The notes beneath the pieces were generated by a model, which made no database searches, had not been told where the DNA came from, and saw nothing but the letters and a program-made list of their open reading frames with translations. A stretch of 33,269 nucleotides of DNA from JADFRG01 sp046759305 (GTDB taxonomy: Bacteria > Chloroflexota > Anaerolineae > Anaerolineales > E44-bin32), in contig JBHIBY010000029.1 of assembly GCA_046759305.1 (NCBI GenBank), forward strand, positions 1 through 33,269. Direction: 5' to 3'. The position numbers were made by a program, and so were the translations under genes. Shown piece by piece: positions 7,881 to 15,112 of this stretch (positions are counted from its first letter, which is position 1; each line of letters begins with the position of its first letter).

Positions 7881-8639
7881 ATGTCTTCAGCCACCGACGA
7901 ACCACAGGACTCGGATTCGGCTCCGGATCCGAAGAGTGATCCTGAATATATCCGCTTGAGACGCGATCATGTCTTTTTGGCCCTGATACCCCTTGCCTTC
8001 CTACTGGGCCTTGGCGGAGGTTATCTGGCATGGGGACAGGCCGGTACGACTTCCCCCTCGCAAGATGTGTCGGCTGCGCCTGCTTCCGAAATGGCCGCCA
8101 GCAGCGCTCAGGCAACTCGAATTGAGGTCGACCCGGGAGGTGATCCATCGCTCGGACCGGTCGATGCGCCAATAACGATCATCGAATTCAGCGACTTCAC
8201 CTGTCCGTTTTGCCAGCGCTGGCACCAGGAAGTGTCTCATGAGTTATTCGACAGCTATCCAGGGCAAATACACTTCGTATACAAGGATTTCCCCATTGTC
8301 GGTGGCGGACGTGCAGGCTTTTTGGGCGCCCAGGCAGCGCACTGTGCGGAAGAGCAAGGGGCATACTGGGAGTACCATGATGCGCTCTTCTCGGGTGGAT
8401 ATGTGCTCGACTCACCCGGCATCGATCAAGCGGCAGTGGATCTTGGGTTAGACCTAGAAAGTTTCAAAGAGTGCATGGTTGAGGCTCGCTACGCAAACGA
8501 GATTCGGGACGATTTCAATTACGGCGTGAGCCTCGGAGTGACCAGTACGCCGACTTTCTTTATCAACGGTATTCCCTTGGTCGGCGCCCAGCCTTTAATA
8601 AATTTCGCCGAGATCATCGACGGTGAACTCGGTAACTAG
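7881..8639 (+). CDS. membrane-anchored DsbA-like thioredoxin-fold protein
   Basis: Thiol-disulfide oxidoreductase, 252 residues. It has a cytoplasmic acidic head, one transmembrane anchor (about 31-50), a low-complexity linker and a DsbA/BdbD-type thioredoxin fold. The active site is Cys108-Pro-Phe-Cys111 in EFSDFTCPFCQRWH, and the cis-proline loop is TSTPTFFING. Two further cysteines (AAHC, FKEC) could form the structural disulfide seen in some Gram-positive relatives. It is expected to act outside the membrane on exported proteins; whether as oxidase or isomerase cannot be told. No quinone-linked partner (VKOR or DsbB) is adjacent. Confidence 0.9.
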   Translation: MSSATDEPQDSDSAPDPKSDPEYIRLRRDHVFLALIPLAFLLGLGGGYLAWGQAGTTSPSQDVSAAPASEMAASSAQATRIEVDPGGDPSLGPVDAPITIIEFSDFTCPFCQRWHQEVSHELFDSYPGQIHFVYKDFPIVGGGRAGFLGAQAAHCAEEQGAYWEYHDALFSGGYVLDSPGIDQAAVDLGLDLESFKECMVEARYANEIRDDFNYGVSLGVTSTPTFFINGIPLVGAQPLINFAEIIDGELGN

Positions 8640-8725
8640 ACGATTCATCGCTCCTCAAACCGGCTCATTCCATTTTAATTTGCACATGCTAAAACCCCAC
8701 TATTTGGAGGAGAAGGGAGAATTTC

Positions 8726-9541
8726 GTGACAGATAAACGCTATTCAATCGTAGTAGTCGGACTCTCCGTCGTCTTTTCGATCGGGATCGCCTTCTTTGCC
8801 TTGGCGGGCGGCTTATTTTTAGGCTACCAATGGGGAAAGTCGGCGGGCAAAGCGGAAGCTATCGAAGAGCTTCCCGAAATCGGTGCGCGAGCCGTCGGGC
8901 CGCTGCTGGAGGAGTTTTTCCCGCGGCGAGGTCCCGAAGATCCATTCCCCAGGGGCCAGGGCCATGACCAGCCGTTTGAGTTTAGACAGTCGAATCAGCC
9001 ATACCTCGGAGTCGTCTTCCGGGTGATCACGCCAGAACTACAGGATCGGGAAGACCTGGATGAGGAGCACGGCGCACTGGTCGTTGAGGTGGTGCCGGGA
9101 AGCCCGGCCGATGAGGCTGGACTGCAGGCTGGCGATGTCATCCATGCTGTTAACGGTACGGAAGTCAATGAGAATCATCACCTTGCAGAGTTGATCGGCA
9201 GCTATAGACCTGGCGAACAGATCGAGCTGACCGTTATTCGTGACGGGCGCCGCATCTCGATTGAAGTAGAGCTTGGGTTACGACCGGGCGGAAGTTCACT
9301 CGAAGGCGACTTCATGGGCCAAGTCATGCCTTTCTTCGGCGAGATGATGCCTGGTTTTCATTTCCAGGGAGAGCTGCCGGAGGGATTTGAGCTACCGGAA
9401 GGCTTTCGTTTCGGTAGGGAGCTTCCAGAGGGTTTTAAATTCCCGGAAGGCTTTGAGTTCCTCTTCATGTGTGGCGATGAACCGTGCCGATTCCCTGATC
9501 AGTACGAAGACTTCGAGGGATTTGAGGGTCTCGAGGGCTGA
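8726..9541 (+). CDS. membrane-anchored PDZ-domain protein with PEGF-repeat tail
   Basis: A 271-residue protein with a GTG start behind AGGAGAAGGGAGA. It has one transmembrane segment (about 9-33), an acidic linker and a PDZ domain (about 90-187, with YLGVVFRV, EVVPGSPADEAGLQAGDVI and VNGTEV) of the kind found in HtrA/DegS proteases. No protease domain is present, so it is a stand-alone PDZ protein. The tail carries four copies of a PEGF unit, two cysteines (249 and 254) and an acidic Phe/Glu/Gly end. The PDZ domain suggests binding of the C-terminal ends of unfolded or secreted proteins. The neighbouring DsbA-like gene hints at an extracytoplasmic folding role, which is inference. Confidence 0.8.
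   Translation: MTDKRYSIVVVGLSVVFSIGIAFFALAGGLFLGYQWGKSAGKAEAIEELPEIGARAVGPLLEEFFPRRGPEDPFPRGQGHDQPFEFRQSNQPYLGVVFRVITPELQDREDLDEEHGALVVEVVPGSPADEAGLQAGDVIHAVNGTEVNENHHLAELIGSYRPGEQIELTVIRDGRRISIEVELGLRPGGSSLEGDFMGQVMPFFGEMMPGFHFQGELPEGFELPEGFRFGRELPEGFKFPEGFEFLFMCGDEPCRFPDQYEDFEGFEGLEG
9371..9460 (+). repeat. PEGF tandem repeat inside the PDZ protein
   Basis: Residues 216-245 consist of ELPEGF, ELPEGF, RFGR, ELPEGF, KFPEGF and EF. The DNA copies differ in codon use (for example GAGCTGCCGGAGGG against GAGCTACCGGAAGG), so the repeat is not a recent slippage product and has been kept at the protein level. Confidence 0.8.
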
Positions 9542-10422
9542 GCCAAGCTAGCGCGGTAAGTTATTCAAGCTCCCGCTCCAAGCGCCTGGCCTATCTGGCG
9601 CTTGGGGCGGGAGTTTTGAGTCTGGGATTTTCGGCCATCTTCGTACGCTGGGCGGCAGCGCCCGGGGTGGTCAGCGCTTTTTACCGCATGGCTATCGCCA
9701 CCGTGGCAGTGGCTGCCCCGTTCGCGTTCCGGATATACAAAGGGTCGTGGCCCCCCTGGAGTGCACTTCGGCTGGCGCTCCTCGGGGGAATATTCTTTGC
9801 CGCCGACCTGGCCGCGTGGGCTACCGGTGTCGTCCTATCCGGCGCCACAAACCCCACATTGCTAGCCAACACTGCACCACTTTGGGTCGGTCTGGGAGCG
9901 CTTGTGTTCTTTCGTCAGCGACTGACATCTGCCTTCTGGGTGGGAACTGTGATCGCCATGGTGGGTGCCGGCTTGGTGTTGGGTTTGGAGCGGGATGGGC
10001 AAACAATCGGATCGCTCCTGGGCCTAATTGCGGCTTTATTTTACGCGGGCTATTTCCTCGTTACGCAGCTTGGCAGAGAGAAGCTGGATGCGCTCAGTTA
10101 TTTTTGGTTCGCTGCCATGAGCTCCGCTGCGATGCTCCTTTTTCTCAATTGGGGTCTGGGACAACCACTGAGCGGATATCCTCCCACCACCTATCTGGCA
10201 TTCTTAGCGATGGGCATGATTGCTCAAGTCTTAGGTTACTTCACGGTGAGCTTCTCGCTCGGGTATCTTCCGGCTTCTATCGTTGCTCCAGCGATGCTCA
10301 GCCAACCAGTGGTTACGGCAATCTTGGCCGGGGCATTGCTTGGCGAGGTTCTCAGCACCTCACAAATTCTAGGGGGGCTAGCTGTGCTTGCGGGAGTATT
10401 CGTGGTCGTCCGCAACCAGTAG
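9538..10422 (+). CDS. EamA/DMT-family transporter (start uncertain)
   Basis: Drug/metabolite-superfamily membrane protein with about ten transmembrane helices in two EamA repeats (first half SLGFSAIFVRWAAAPGVVSAFYR, second half LGLIAALFYAGYFLVTQ and onward). It is likely an exporter or permease of small metabolites; the substrate is unknown. The reading frame is open from 9526 and the family-like sequence RLAYLALGAGVL lies upstream of the first conventional start (TTG 9616). A TTG start would therefore cut the first helix. A CTG at 9538, overlapping the PDZ stop as CTGA with GAGGG 9 bases upstream, gives 294 residues, the usual family length, and is used here. The 3' end overlaps the convergent hydrolase by 45 bases. 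Confidence 0.8.
   Translation: MSQASAVSYSSSRSKRLAYLALGAGVLSLGFSAIFVRWAAAPGVVSAFYRMAIATVAVAAPFAFRIYKGSWPPWSALRLALLGGIFFAADLAAWATGVVLSGATNPTLLANTAPLWVGLGALVFFRQRLTSAFWVGTVIAMVGAGLVLGLERDGQTIGSLLGLIAALFYAGYFLVTQLGREKLDALSYFWFAAMSSAAMLLFLNWGLGQPLSGYPPTTYLAFLAMGMIAQVLGYFTVSFSLGYLPASIVAPAMLSQPVVTAILAGALLGEVLSTSQILGGLAVLAGVFVVVRNQ
9570..9617 (+). terminator. intrinsic terminator-like hairpin after the PDZ gene
   Basis: CTCCCGCTCCAAGCGCC (9570-9586) pairs with GGCGCTTGGGGCGGGAG (9597-9613), 17 pairs with one G-U, a 10-base loop, and TTTT directly after it. This is a strong Rho-independent terminator 30 bases after the PDZ stop. It also lies across the only plausible N-terminal coding region of the EamA gene. 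Confidence 0.7.
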
Positions 10423-11247
10423 ATCTCTTACGTTCGAAGCCTTGACTGATTGCTTCCCAAGGAATTCACGTAGCAACCGATTAAACTCCTCCGGCGCATC
10501 GAGTGGGGTTGCGTGCCCCGAGCCGTCGATGACTTCCAAGCGCGCACCGGGGATGGCGCTCGCCAGCGCGACCTTCGGGGATATCGGAACCGTGTCATCG
10601 AGCATACCGGCAACAACCAGCGTTGGGGCCTGAATGAGGTGTACCTGCTTCCGAAGATCAAAGCGGAGGATTGCGACGATTGCCTGGAGGTAGTTGCGCC
10701 GCAGATTCTCGGCGATCCGTGTGGCGGCCACCTCGCGAATTTCTGTCTGATCCTCCCTCGGAAATAAGCCATCCGCGACCCATTCACCCAGTCGCTTCCT
10801 GCGACCGGTCAGCAGGAGCGCCATCCGGACGAACGCGCTCGGGAGGCGATTGCGTGGCACTCGTAGGGTAGCGGCCGCGTTCACAATGGTTAGCGACTTC
10901 ACCCGGTCCGGGTAATCGAGGCCCATTTGAAGCGCCACCCCTCCTCCAAGCGAAAGCCCCACGAAATGCGCCCGACGCTCACCAAGCTGGTCCAAAAGGC
11001 AAAGGACATCTGCCGCTAAATCCCCCATAGTTGGCCAGTCGATGGTTGACGGCGAGCTGCCGTGTCCGCGCAGATCGGGTGTGACCACCCGGTAATCGTG
11101 CTCAAGCGCCTCGATTTGGAAGATCCAATCTTCGCCCCGCGATCCCAATCCGTGCAGCATCAGCACTAGAGGACCGTGAGAACCGTGTACTTCATGGCTC
11201 AGCTCGATGCGATCCTCGATCGTTGGGGGATGCAGTTTGATAGACAG
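10378..11247 (-). CDS. alpha/beta hydrolase
   Basis: Alpha/beta-fold hydrolase of about 289 residues. The oxyanion strand is LVLMLHGLGSRGEDW, the nucleophile elbow is VGLSLGGG, the acid is probably Asp in AGMLDDTVP, and the histidine lies in GSGHATPLDAPEEF. Relatives are esterases, lactonases or C-C hydrolases such as 3-oxoadipate enol-lactonase, so no substrate can be named. The frame remains open upstream inside the preceding gene to a GTG at 11355, but family similarity begins only near 11240. A CTG at 11247 preceded by AGGTAGGT a few bases upstream is the best-placed start, though CTG is rare. It follows the membrane EEP gene with 11 bases between them. Confidence 0.85.
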   Translation of the reverse strand: MSIKLHPPTIEDRIELSHEVHGSHGPLVLMLHGLGSRGEDWIFQIEALEHDYRVVTPDLRGHGSSPSTIDWPTMGDLAADVLCLLDQLGERRAHFVGLSLGGGVALQMGLDYPDRVKSLTIVNAAATLRVPRNRLPSAFVRMALLLTGRRKRLGEWVADGLFPREDQTEIREVAATRIAENLRRNYLQAIVAILRFDLRKQVHLIQAPTLVVAGMLDDTVPISPKVALASAIPGARLEVIDGSGHATPLDAPEEFNRLLREFLGKQSVKASNVRDLLVADDHEYSRKHS

Positions 11248-11258
11248 GGTTGACCTAC

Positions 11259-13097
11259 CTAGGGCAGCAGGTTGACGCTCGACGCTACTAGACGGTGATC
11301 GGAAGCCAGTGATTCTGAAATGGATACACCAGTAGGGGCTAGCCCGCGAAGCCACACAAAATCGATTTGATTCACGGGCCCTATCGCAGGATGAGTGGGA
11401 GGAGGCGGATTCATTCCCAGTGCCTGGAACGGATCGATGAAACCTGCACCTTTGATGCGCTCGACAGCCGGGTCCCCGTGTTCAAGATTGAAGTCGCCCG
11501 CGAAAGCAACCGGTGATCGGTCTCCAATAAATTCCAAAGCCTCTTCGACCTGACGCTCAGCTTCGGGGGCATCCAGGCCAATCCACACAGCAAAGACCCC
11601 CACCGACTGTTCTCCCAACGCCAAATCCACGCCAATGATTCCAGTCTGCTCCTCGTTGGAGGTCAGCAATTGTGAAACTACTGGTGCTTGCGGGCCTCGA
11701 TAGAGCACTGCGATCCCGGTGAGATGCTCAATGGTTGGAAAAAAGGCCGCCTGCATTCCCAAACGCCGCGCCATATAAAGAGCATTGTCGACGGAGTAGC
11801 TGGTGAGCCTTCCGGCGTCCACCTCTTGCAGAGCGATGACATCGGCACCGCTATTGCGAATGGCCTCGATTTGCTCATCCAGCGTGAAAGCCCATTCCTC
11901 ATCGAAGCCGTAATGGATATTGTAAGTGGCGATGGTTAGAGATCCATCTTCGTTGGGAGATTTGATCCGACCGGGGATAGCCACGATCAGGCTGGCGATA
12001 AGAGCAGCTCCCCCCAGAAGGGCGAGTGAGGCGGCCGGTGGACGCAGCAGCTCCACTGCCCGAGGCACAATCAGCAGCGTGAGCGCGACCATCGCCGCTC
12101 CGATTAGATAGATCGTCCACCCCAATCCTCGCATTGCAGGCAGCGTATATGGGTATGTGAAGGTAAAAGCGTTGAAATAGTTGAGCAACAAAAAGAGCAC
12201 GAATCCCAACGGAAGCCAGAGCCCGCCTTGCTCGCTGGATCGCTCCACTCCGAACAGGACTACGATGGAGAGCAGGAGCGCACCTTGCGCAAGAAGCAGG
12301 GCTAATCCCGCCCGTGGGCCTTCAAGGAAATATCCCACTGCGAGTCCCGCTAGCAAGGCCATAGCCACGAGCACTCTTGGTGCCAGATTCGTCCCCAGCC
12401 AGATCTGCGTCCCATCCCAGATAGCCGGAATGAGCGGAGCCGCTGTTACTGCCAGCAAGGCCGGCACGAGGATCAGATAAGACCAGTCACTCCAGCGGTA
12501 GATTCCGTTGGGGAGCGACAGCAAGGAGGTCTCGAGAAATAAGAACGCGCCGAAGGCCAGCCCCACGAGCCAGCCCGGGGAACGTGCTTCCTCCGGCAAT
12601 TCCAGCTTTCCCCAGAAGAGCGCAGCCAGGAGAAGCAGGCTCCAAAGGAATTGAACCGCGAGCCAGCCGGTACGCAGACTGAGATCGTAGGTCGTTCCAA
12701 GGTTTCTAAGCAGCTGCCCGACAACGAGTGCCCCGAGGATTGCGATAATCGCCTCGCGTGGCGTGCGCTCCAAGTAGACCCTGAGGAACAAGGCACCGGC
12801 GAAGACGACGATCAGAGCACTCCAGTAGCGGATGTCGGACCGAGAGAGGGTCATTGCCAGGCGGGCGAGCACTCCGATCGTGACTGCTAACGGGAGCAAT
12901 CCCCTCTCGAACCGTTCTGGAATAAAGGAGGGGGCAATTAAAGCTACGAGTATGAGCAGGCTGCTAGTCCCGAGCCAGAGGGTGACCGGGCCCACGAAGA
13001 TCTGGTCGTAAATTATTCCAAACAGCGAGGAGAAAAGGGTCCGTAATGCTTGAAAGAAGAAGAGTGTGATCGAGATCGCCAAGAAGATCTTGATCAT
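11259..13097 (-). CDS. polytopic membrane protein with C-terminal endonuclease/exonuclease/phosphatase domain
   Basis: A 612-residue two-part protein. Residues 1 to about 380 are very hydrophobic with roughly ten or more transmembrane helices. Residues 386-612 form an EEP-superfamily phosphodiesterase domain: ATYNIHYG, the metal-binding Glu in VIALQEVD, FAGDFNLEHGDP (catalytic Asp/Asn), NQIDFVWL and SDHRLV. All key EEP residues are present, so it should be a metal-dependent phosphodiesterase held on the membrane. The arrangement recalls the C-terminal part of yeast Cwh43/human PGAP2IP, which acts in lipid-anchor remodelling; a lipid phosphodiester substrate is plausible but unproven. The ATG at 13097 has AGGT upstream; longer in-frame starts run into the divergent gene. 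Confidence 0.85.
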   Translation of the reverse strand: MIKIFLAISITLFFFQALRTLFSSLFGIIYDQIFVGPVTLWLGTSSLLILVALIAPSFIPERFERGLLPLAVTIGVLARLAMTLSRSDIRYWSALIVVFAGALFLRVYLERTPREAIIAILGALVVGQLLRNLGTTYDLSLRTGWLAVQFLWSLLLLAALFWGKLELPEEARSPGWLVGLAFGAFLFLETSLLSLPNGIYRWSDWSYLILVPALLAVTAAPLIPAIWDGTQIWLGTNLAPRVLVAMALLAGLAVGYFLEGPRAGLALLLAQGALLLSIVVLFGVERSSEQGGLWLPLGFVLFLLLNYFNAFTFTYPYTLPAMRGLGWTIYLIGAAMVALTLLIVPRAVELLRPPAASLALLGGAALIASLIVAIPGRIKSPNEDGSLTIATYNIHYGFDEEWAFTLDEQIEAIRNSGADVIALQEVDAGRLTSYSVDNALYMARRLGMQAAFFPTIEHLTGIAVLYRGPQAPVVSQLLTSNEEQTGIIGVDLALGEQSVGVFAVWIGLDAPEAERQVEEALEFIGDRSPVAFAGDFNLEHGDPAVERIKGAGFIDPFQALGMNPPPPTHPAIGPVNQIDFVWLRGLAPTGVSISESLASDHRLVASSVNLLP

Positions 13098-13221
13098 TTC
13101 AGCGGACCTGGCATAGCTCAAATCGAGTATACATCCCCGGACGGTATACTTTGACAGAGATTGCCTGCAGAGCACGGTTTGAACCACTAAAAGCTGTGCC
13201 TTCACAAAGGAGTTGAGTTCC

Positions 13222-14808
13222 ATGGCAGAGAAAGTAGCCGATGATTTTCGTCTCACCTACGCGACGATGTACGACCCACCCGAGGAGCTGCATCAAAACT
13301 ACGAAGCGGCTTTGGAAGAGGTAAGGGCTTCGCTGGGCGCCGAGCACGCGATGATCATCGACGGGCAGGACGTATTTGCCACTGATAAATTTGAGGACCG
13401 ATCACCAATCAATCAAGAGTGGGTATTGGGAACCTTTCAAAAGGGTACAGGAGACGACGCGCACCGGGCCCTCGAAGCTGCTGGACGTGCCGTTCCTACC
13501 TGGGCTCAAATGCCGTGGAAGGAGCGCGTAAAAACCATGCGCCAAGCGGCCGATCAAATCGACGCTCGGGTCTATGAGATAGCAGCGGTGCTCTCCCTTG
13601 AAGTGGGTAAGAACCGAATGGAAGCCCTCGCGGACGCTGCCGAGGCCGCCGACCTGATTCGCTATGCCTGCGATCAGATGGAAGCTAACGAAGGCTACGT
13701 GATCAGCATGGGCCAGGATCCGCTCAAAGGGTATCAGGCACAGAATGTCTCAGTGCTTCGGCCTTATGGGGTCTGGGTTGTCATCAGTCCCTTCAATTTC
13801 CCGTCGGCACTGACGGGTGGACCTGCGGGGGCTGCGCTTGTTGCAGGAAACACCATTGTGATGAAGCCGGCGACCGACACTCCGTGGACGGTTCGTCTAC
13901 TGGCGGAATGCTTCAGGGACGCCGGCTTGCCGAATGGCGCCTTCAATTACGTGACCGGACCTGGTGGTACTCTGGGGGAAGGCTTGGTGAACAGCCCGTT
14001 GGTAGATGGCATCACCTTTACCGGTTCGTTCGACGTCGGGATGCACATCTACCGCACTTTCGCGGCGGGTGAATACCCGCGCCCGATCATCTTGGAGATG
14101 GGTGGCAAGAACCCCTCCTTGATCACCCGCAACGCTGACCTCGACCGGGCCGTCTCCGGCATCTTACGATCTGCGTTCGGGCTGCAGGGTCAGAAGTGCT
14201 CCGCCAATTCGAGAATATACATAGATGAAGAGGTCTACAGTGAGTTTGTGCCAAAGCTTATTGAGGCCGCAAAAGAACTCCAGGTGGGCGACCCAACGGA
14301 TCGGTCAGTGTTCATGGGCCCGGTGATCAACCGTGGCGCGTACAAGGATTTCAAAGACTACAGCGAAGAACTGTCAGAGGCCGGCGATTTCTTGACTGGA
14401 GGAAAGGTCGTCACCGAGGGCGATATGGAAAAGGGCTTCTTCGTCGAGCCAACTATAGTGGCTGATGTAGAGGCGGATCACCGTCTATGGAAGCATGAGA
14501 TGTTCCTTCCTATTACGATGGTCCATCGCTATCAAAACCTGGATCAGGCGATGGAGCTCGCTAACAGCACCAGCTACGGGCTTACCGCAGGATTCTATGG
14601 GAGCGATGAAGAAGCGGATTGGTTCTTCGAGAACATAGAGGCCGGCGTCACCTATGCAAATCGGCCGCAGGGCTCGACCACCGGAGCTTGGCCCGGCTTC
14701 CAACCTTTCGGCGGATGGAAAGGGTCTGGTTCCTCTGGAAAGAACGCAGGCGGATACTACTACCTGCAGCTATATATGCATGAGCAAGTACATACGCTCA
14801 TCAAATGA
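13222..14808 (+). CDS. rocA: 1-pyrroline-5-carboxylate (L-glutamate gamma-semialdehyde) dehydrogenase
   Basis: NAD-dependent aldehyde dehydrogenase of 528 residues, predicted to oxidise glutamate semialdehyde to glutamate in proline catabolism. It has the N-terminal RocA-type signature SPINQEWVLGTFQKG, the Rossmann motif FTGSFDVG, the general base Glu292 in LEMGGKNP, catalytic Cys326 in GQKCSANSR, and the C-terminal substrate loop with GFQPFGGWKGSGSSGKNAGG. The match to the RocA/PutA branch is by motif memory; a related aldehyde dehydrogenase of another specificity is possible. The ATG at 13222 has AAAGGAG 9 bases upstream and is preferred to a TTG three codons earlier. It is divergent from the membrane EEP gene. 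No proline dehydrogenase gene is next to it. Confidence 0.85.
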   Translation: MAEKVADDFRLTYATMYDPPEELHQNYEAALEEVRASLGAEHAMIIDGQDVFATDKFEDRSPINQEWVLGTFQKGTGDDAHRALEAAGRAVPTWAQMPWKERVKTMRQAADQIDARVYEIAAVLSLEVGKNRMEALADAAEAADLIRYACDQMEANEGYVISMGQDPLKGYQAQNVSVLRPYGVWVVISPFNFPSALTGGPAGAALVAGNTIVMKPATDTPWTVRLLAECFRDAGLPNGAFNYVTGPGGTLGEGLVNSPLVDGITFTGSFDVGMHIYRTFAAGEYPRPIILEMGGKNPSLITRNADLDRAVSGILRSAFGLQGQKCSANSRIYIDEEVYSEFVPKLIEAAKELQVGDPTDRSVFMGPVINRGAYKDFKDYSEELSEAGDFLTGGKVVTEGDMEKGFFVEPTIVADVEADHRLWKHEMFLPITMVHRYQNLDQAMELANSTSYGLTAGFYGSDEEADWFFENIEAGVTYANRPQGSTTGAWPGFQPFGGWKGSGSSGKNAGGYYYLQLYMHEQVHTLIK

Positions 14809-14821
14809 GATAGCCTGGTAG

Positions 14822-14890
14822 GTCGAATTCGCAGGATTTAGCGAGCTTCGCTTGGTGCTGCATGAGCAGGTTCACGCATCCTTAAGATAA
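14822..14890 (+). pseudogene. remnant of a second aldehyde dehydrogenase C-terminus
   Basis: Just after the dehydrogenase stop, one frame reads GFSELRLVLHEQVHASLR and then TAA. This closely matches the end of the intact enzyme (LQLYMHEQVHTLIK and stop), and TGCATGAGCA is identical in DNA. The fragment has no start and begins after a stop codon, so it looks like the scar of a tandem paralogue or a partial duplication. Confidence 0.5.
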
Positions 14891-15112
14891 TTTGATGAAG
14901 TATTTTCGTGTTGCACAAGAACAGCTATGGCCTCACCACACGTTCAGATCGATGCGTGCCCAAGGTCCGTTCACTAACACTGGCATGCTTCTTGGCAAGA
15001 GAATCGCCATGATCTTGACATGCCCATTTTCAGTACCTTGCTGTTAGACCCGCCGGCCTCGTTCAGCATACATAGAATCTTTCTTCACGATTGATCAAGC
15101 AGCCCAGCCCGG
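14891..15112. other. intergenic region before the solute operon
   Basis: About 220 bases without a gene. TTGACA occurs at 15015-15020, but no good -10 box follows at the right spacing. GCCCAGC (15102-15108) can pair with GCTGGGC (15122-15128), which would place the ATG at 15113 in a hairpin loop. No repeat or RNA gene is seen. Confidence 0.4.

Noticed and set aside
11248..11355. Hydrolase start at GTG 11355
   Set aside because: It would overlap the end of the EEP gene by about 100 bases, and the added residues do not resemble the family.
13120..13155. Two GTATAC boxes as a regulatory dyad between divergent genes
   Set aside because: GTATAC is itself palindromic, spacing fits no promoter convincingly, and chance occurrence is likely.
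13098..13256. Longer start for the membrane EEP protein at 13256
   Set aside because: It would overlap the start of the divergent dehydrogenase and the added residues are not membrane-like; ATG 13097 directly precedes the first helix.
15015..15043. TTGACA as promoter of the solute operon
   Set aside because: No -10-like hexamer lies 16-18 bases downstream.
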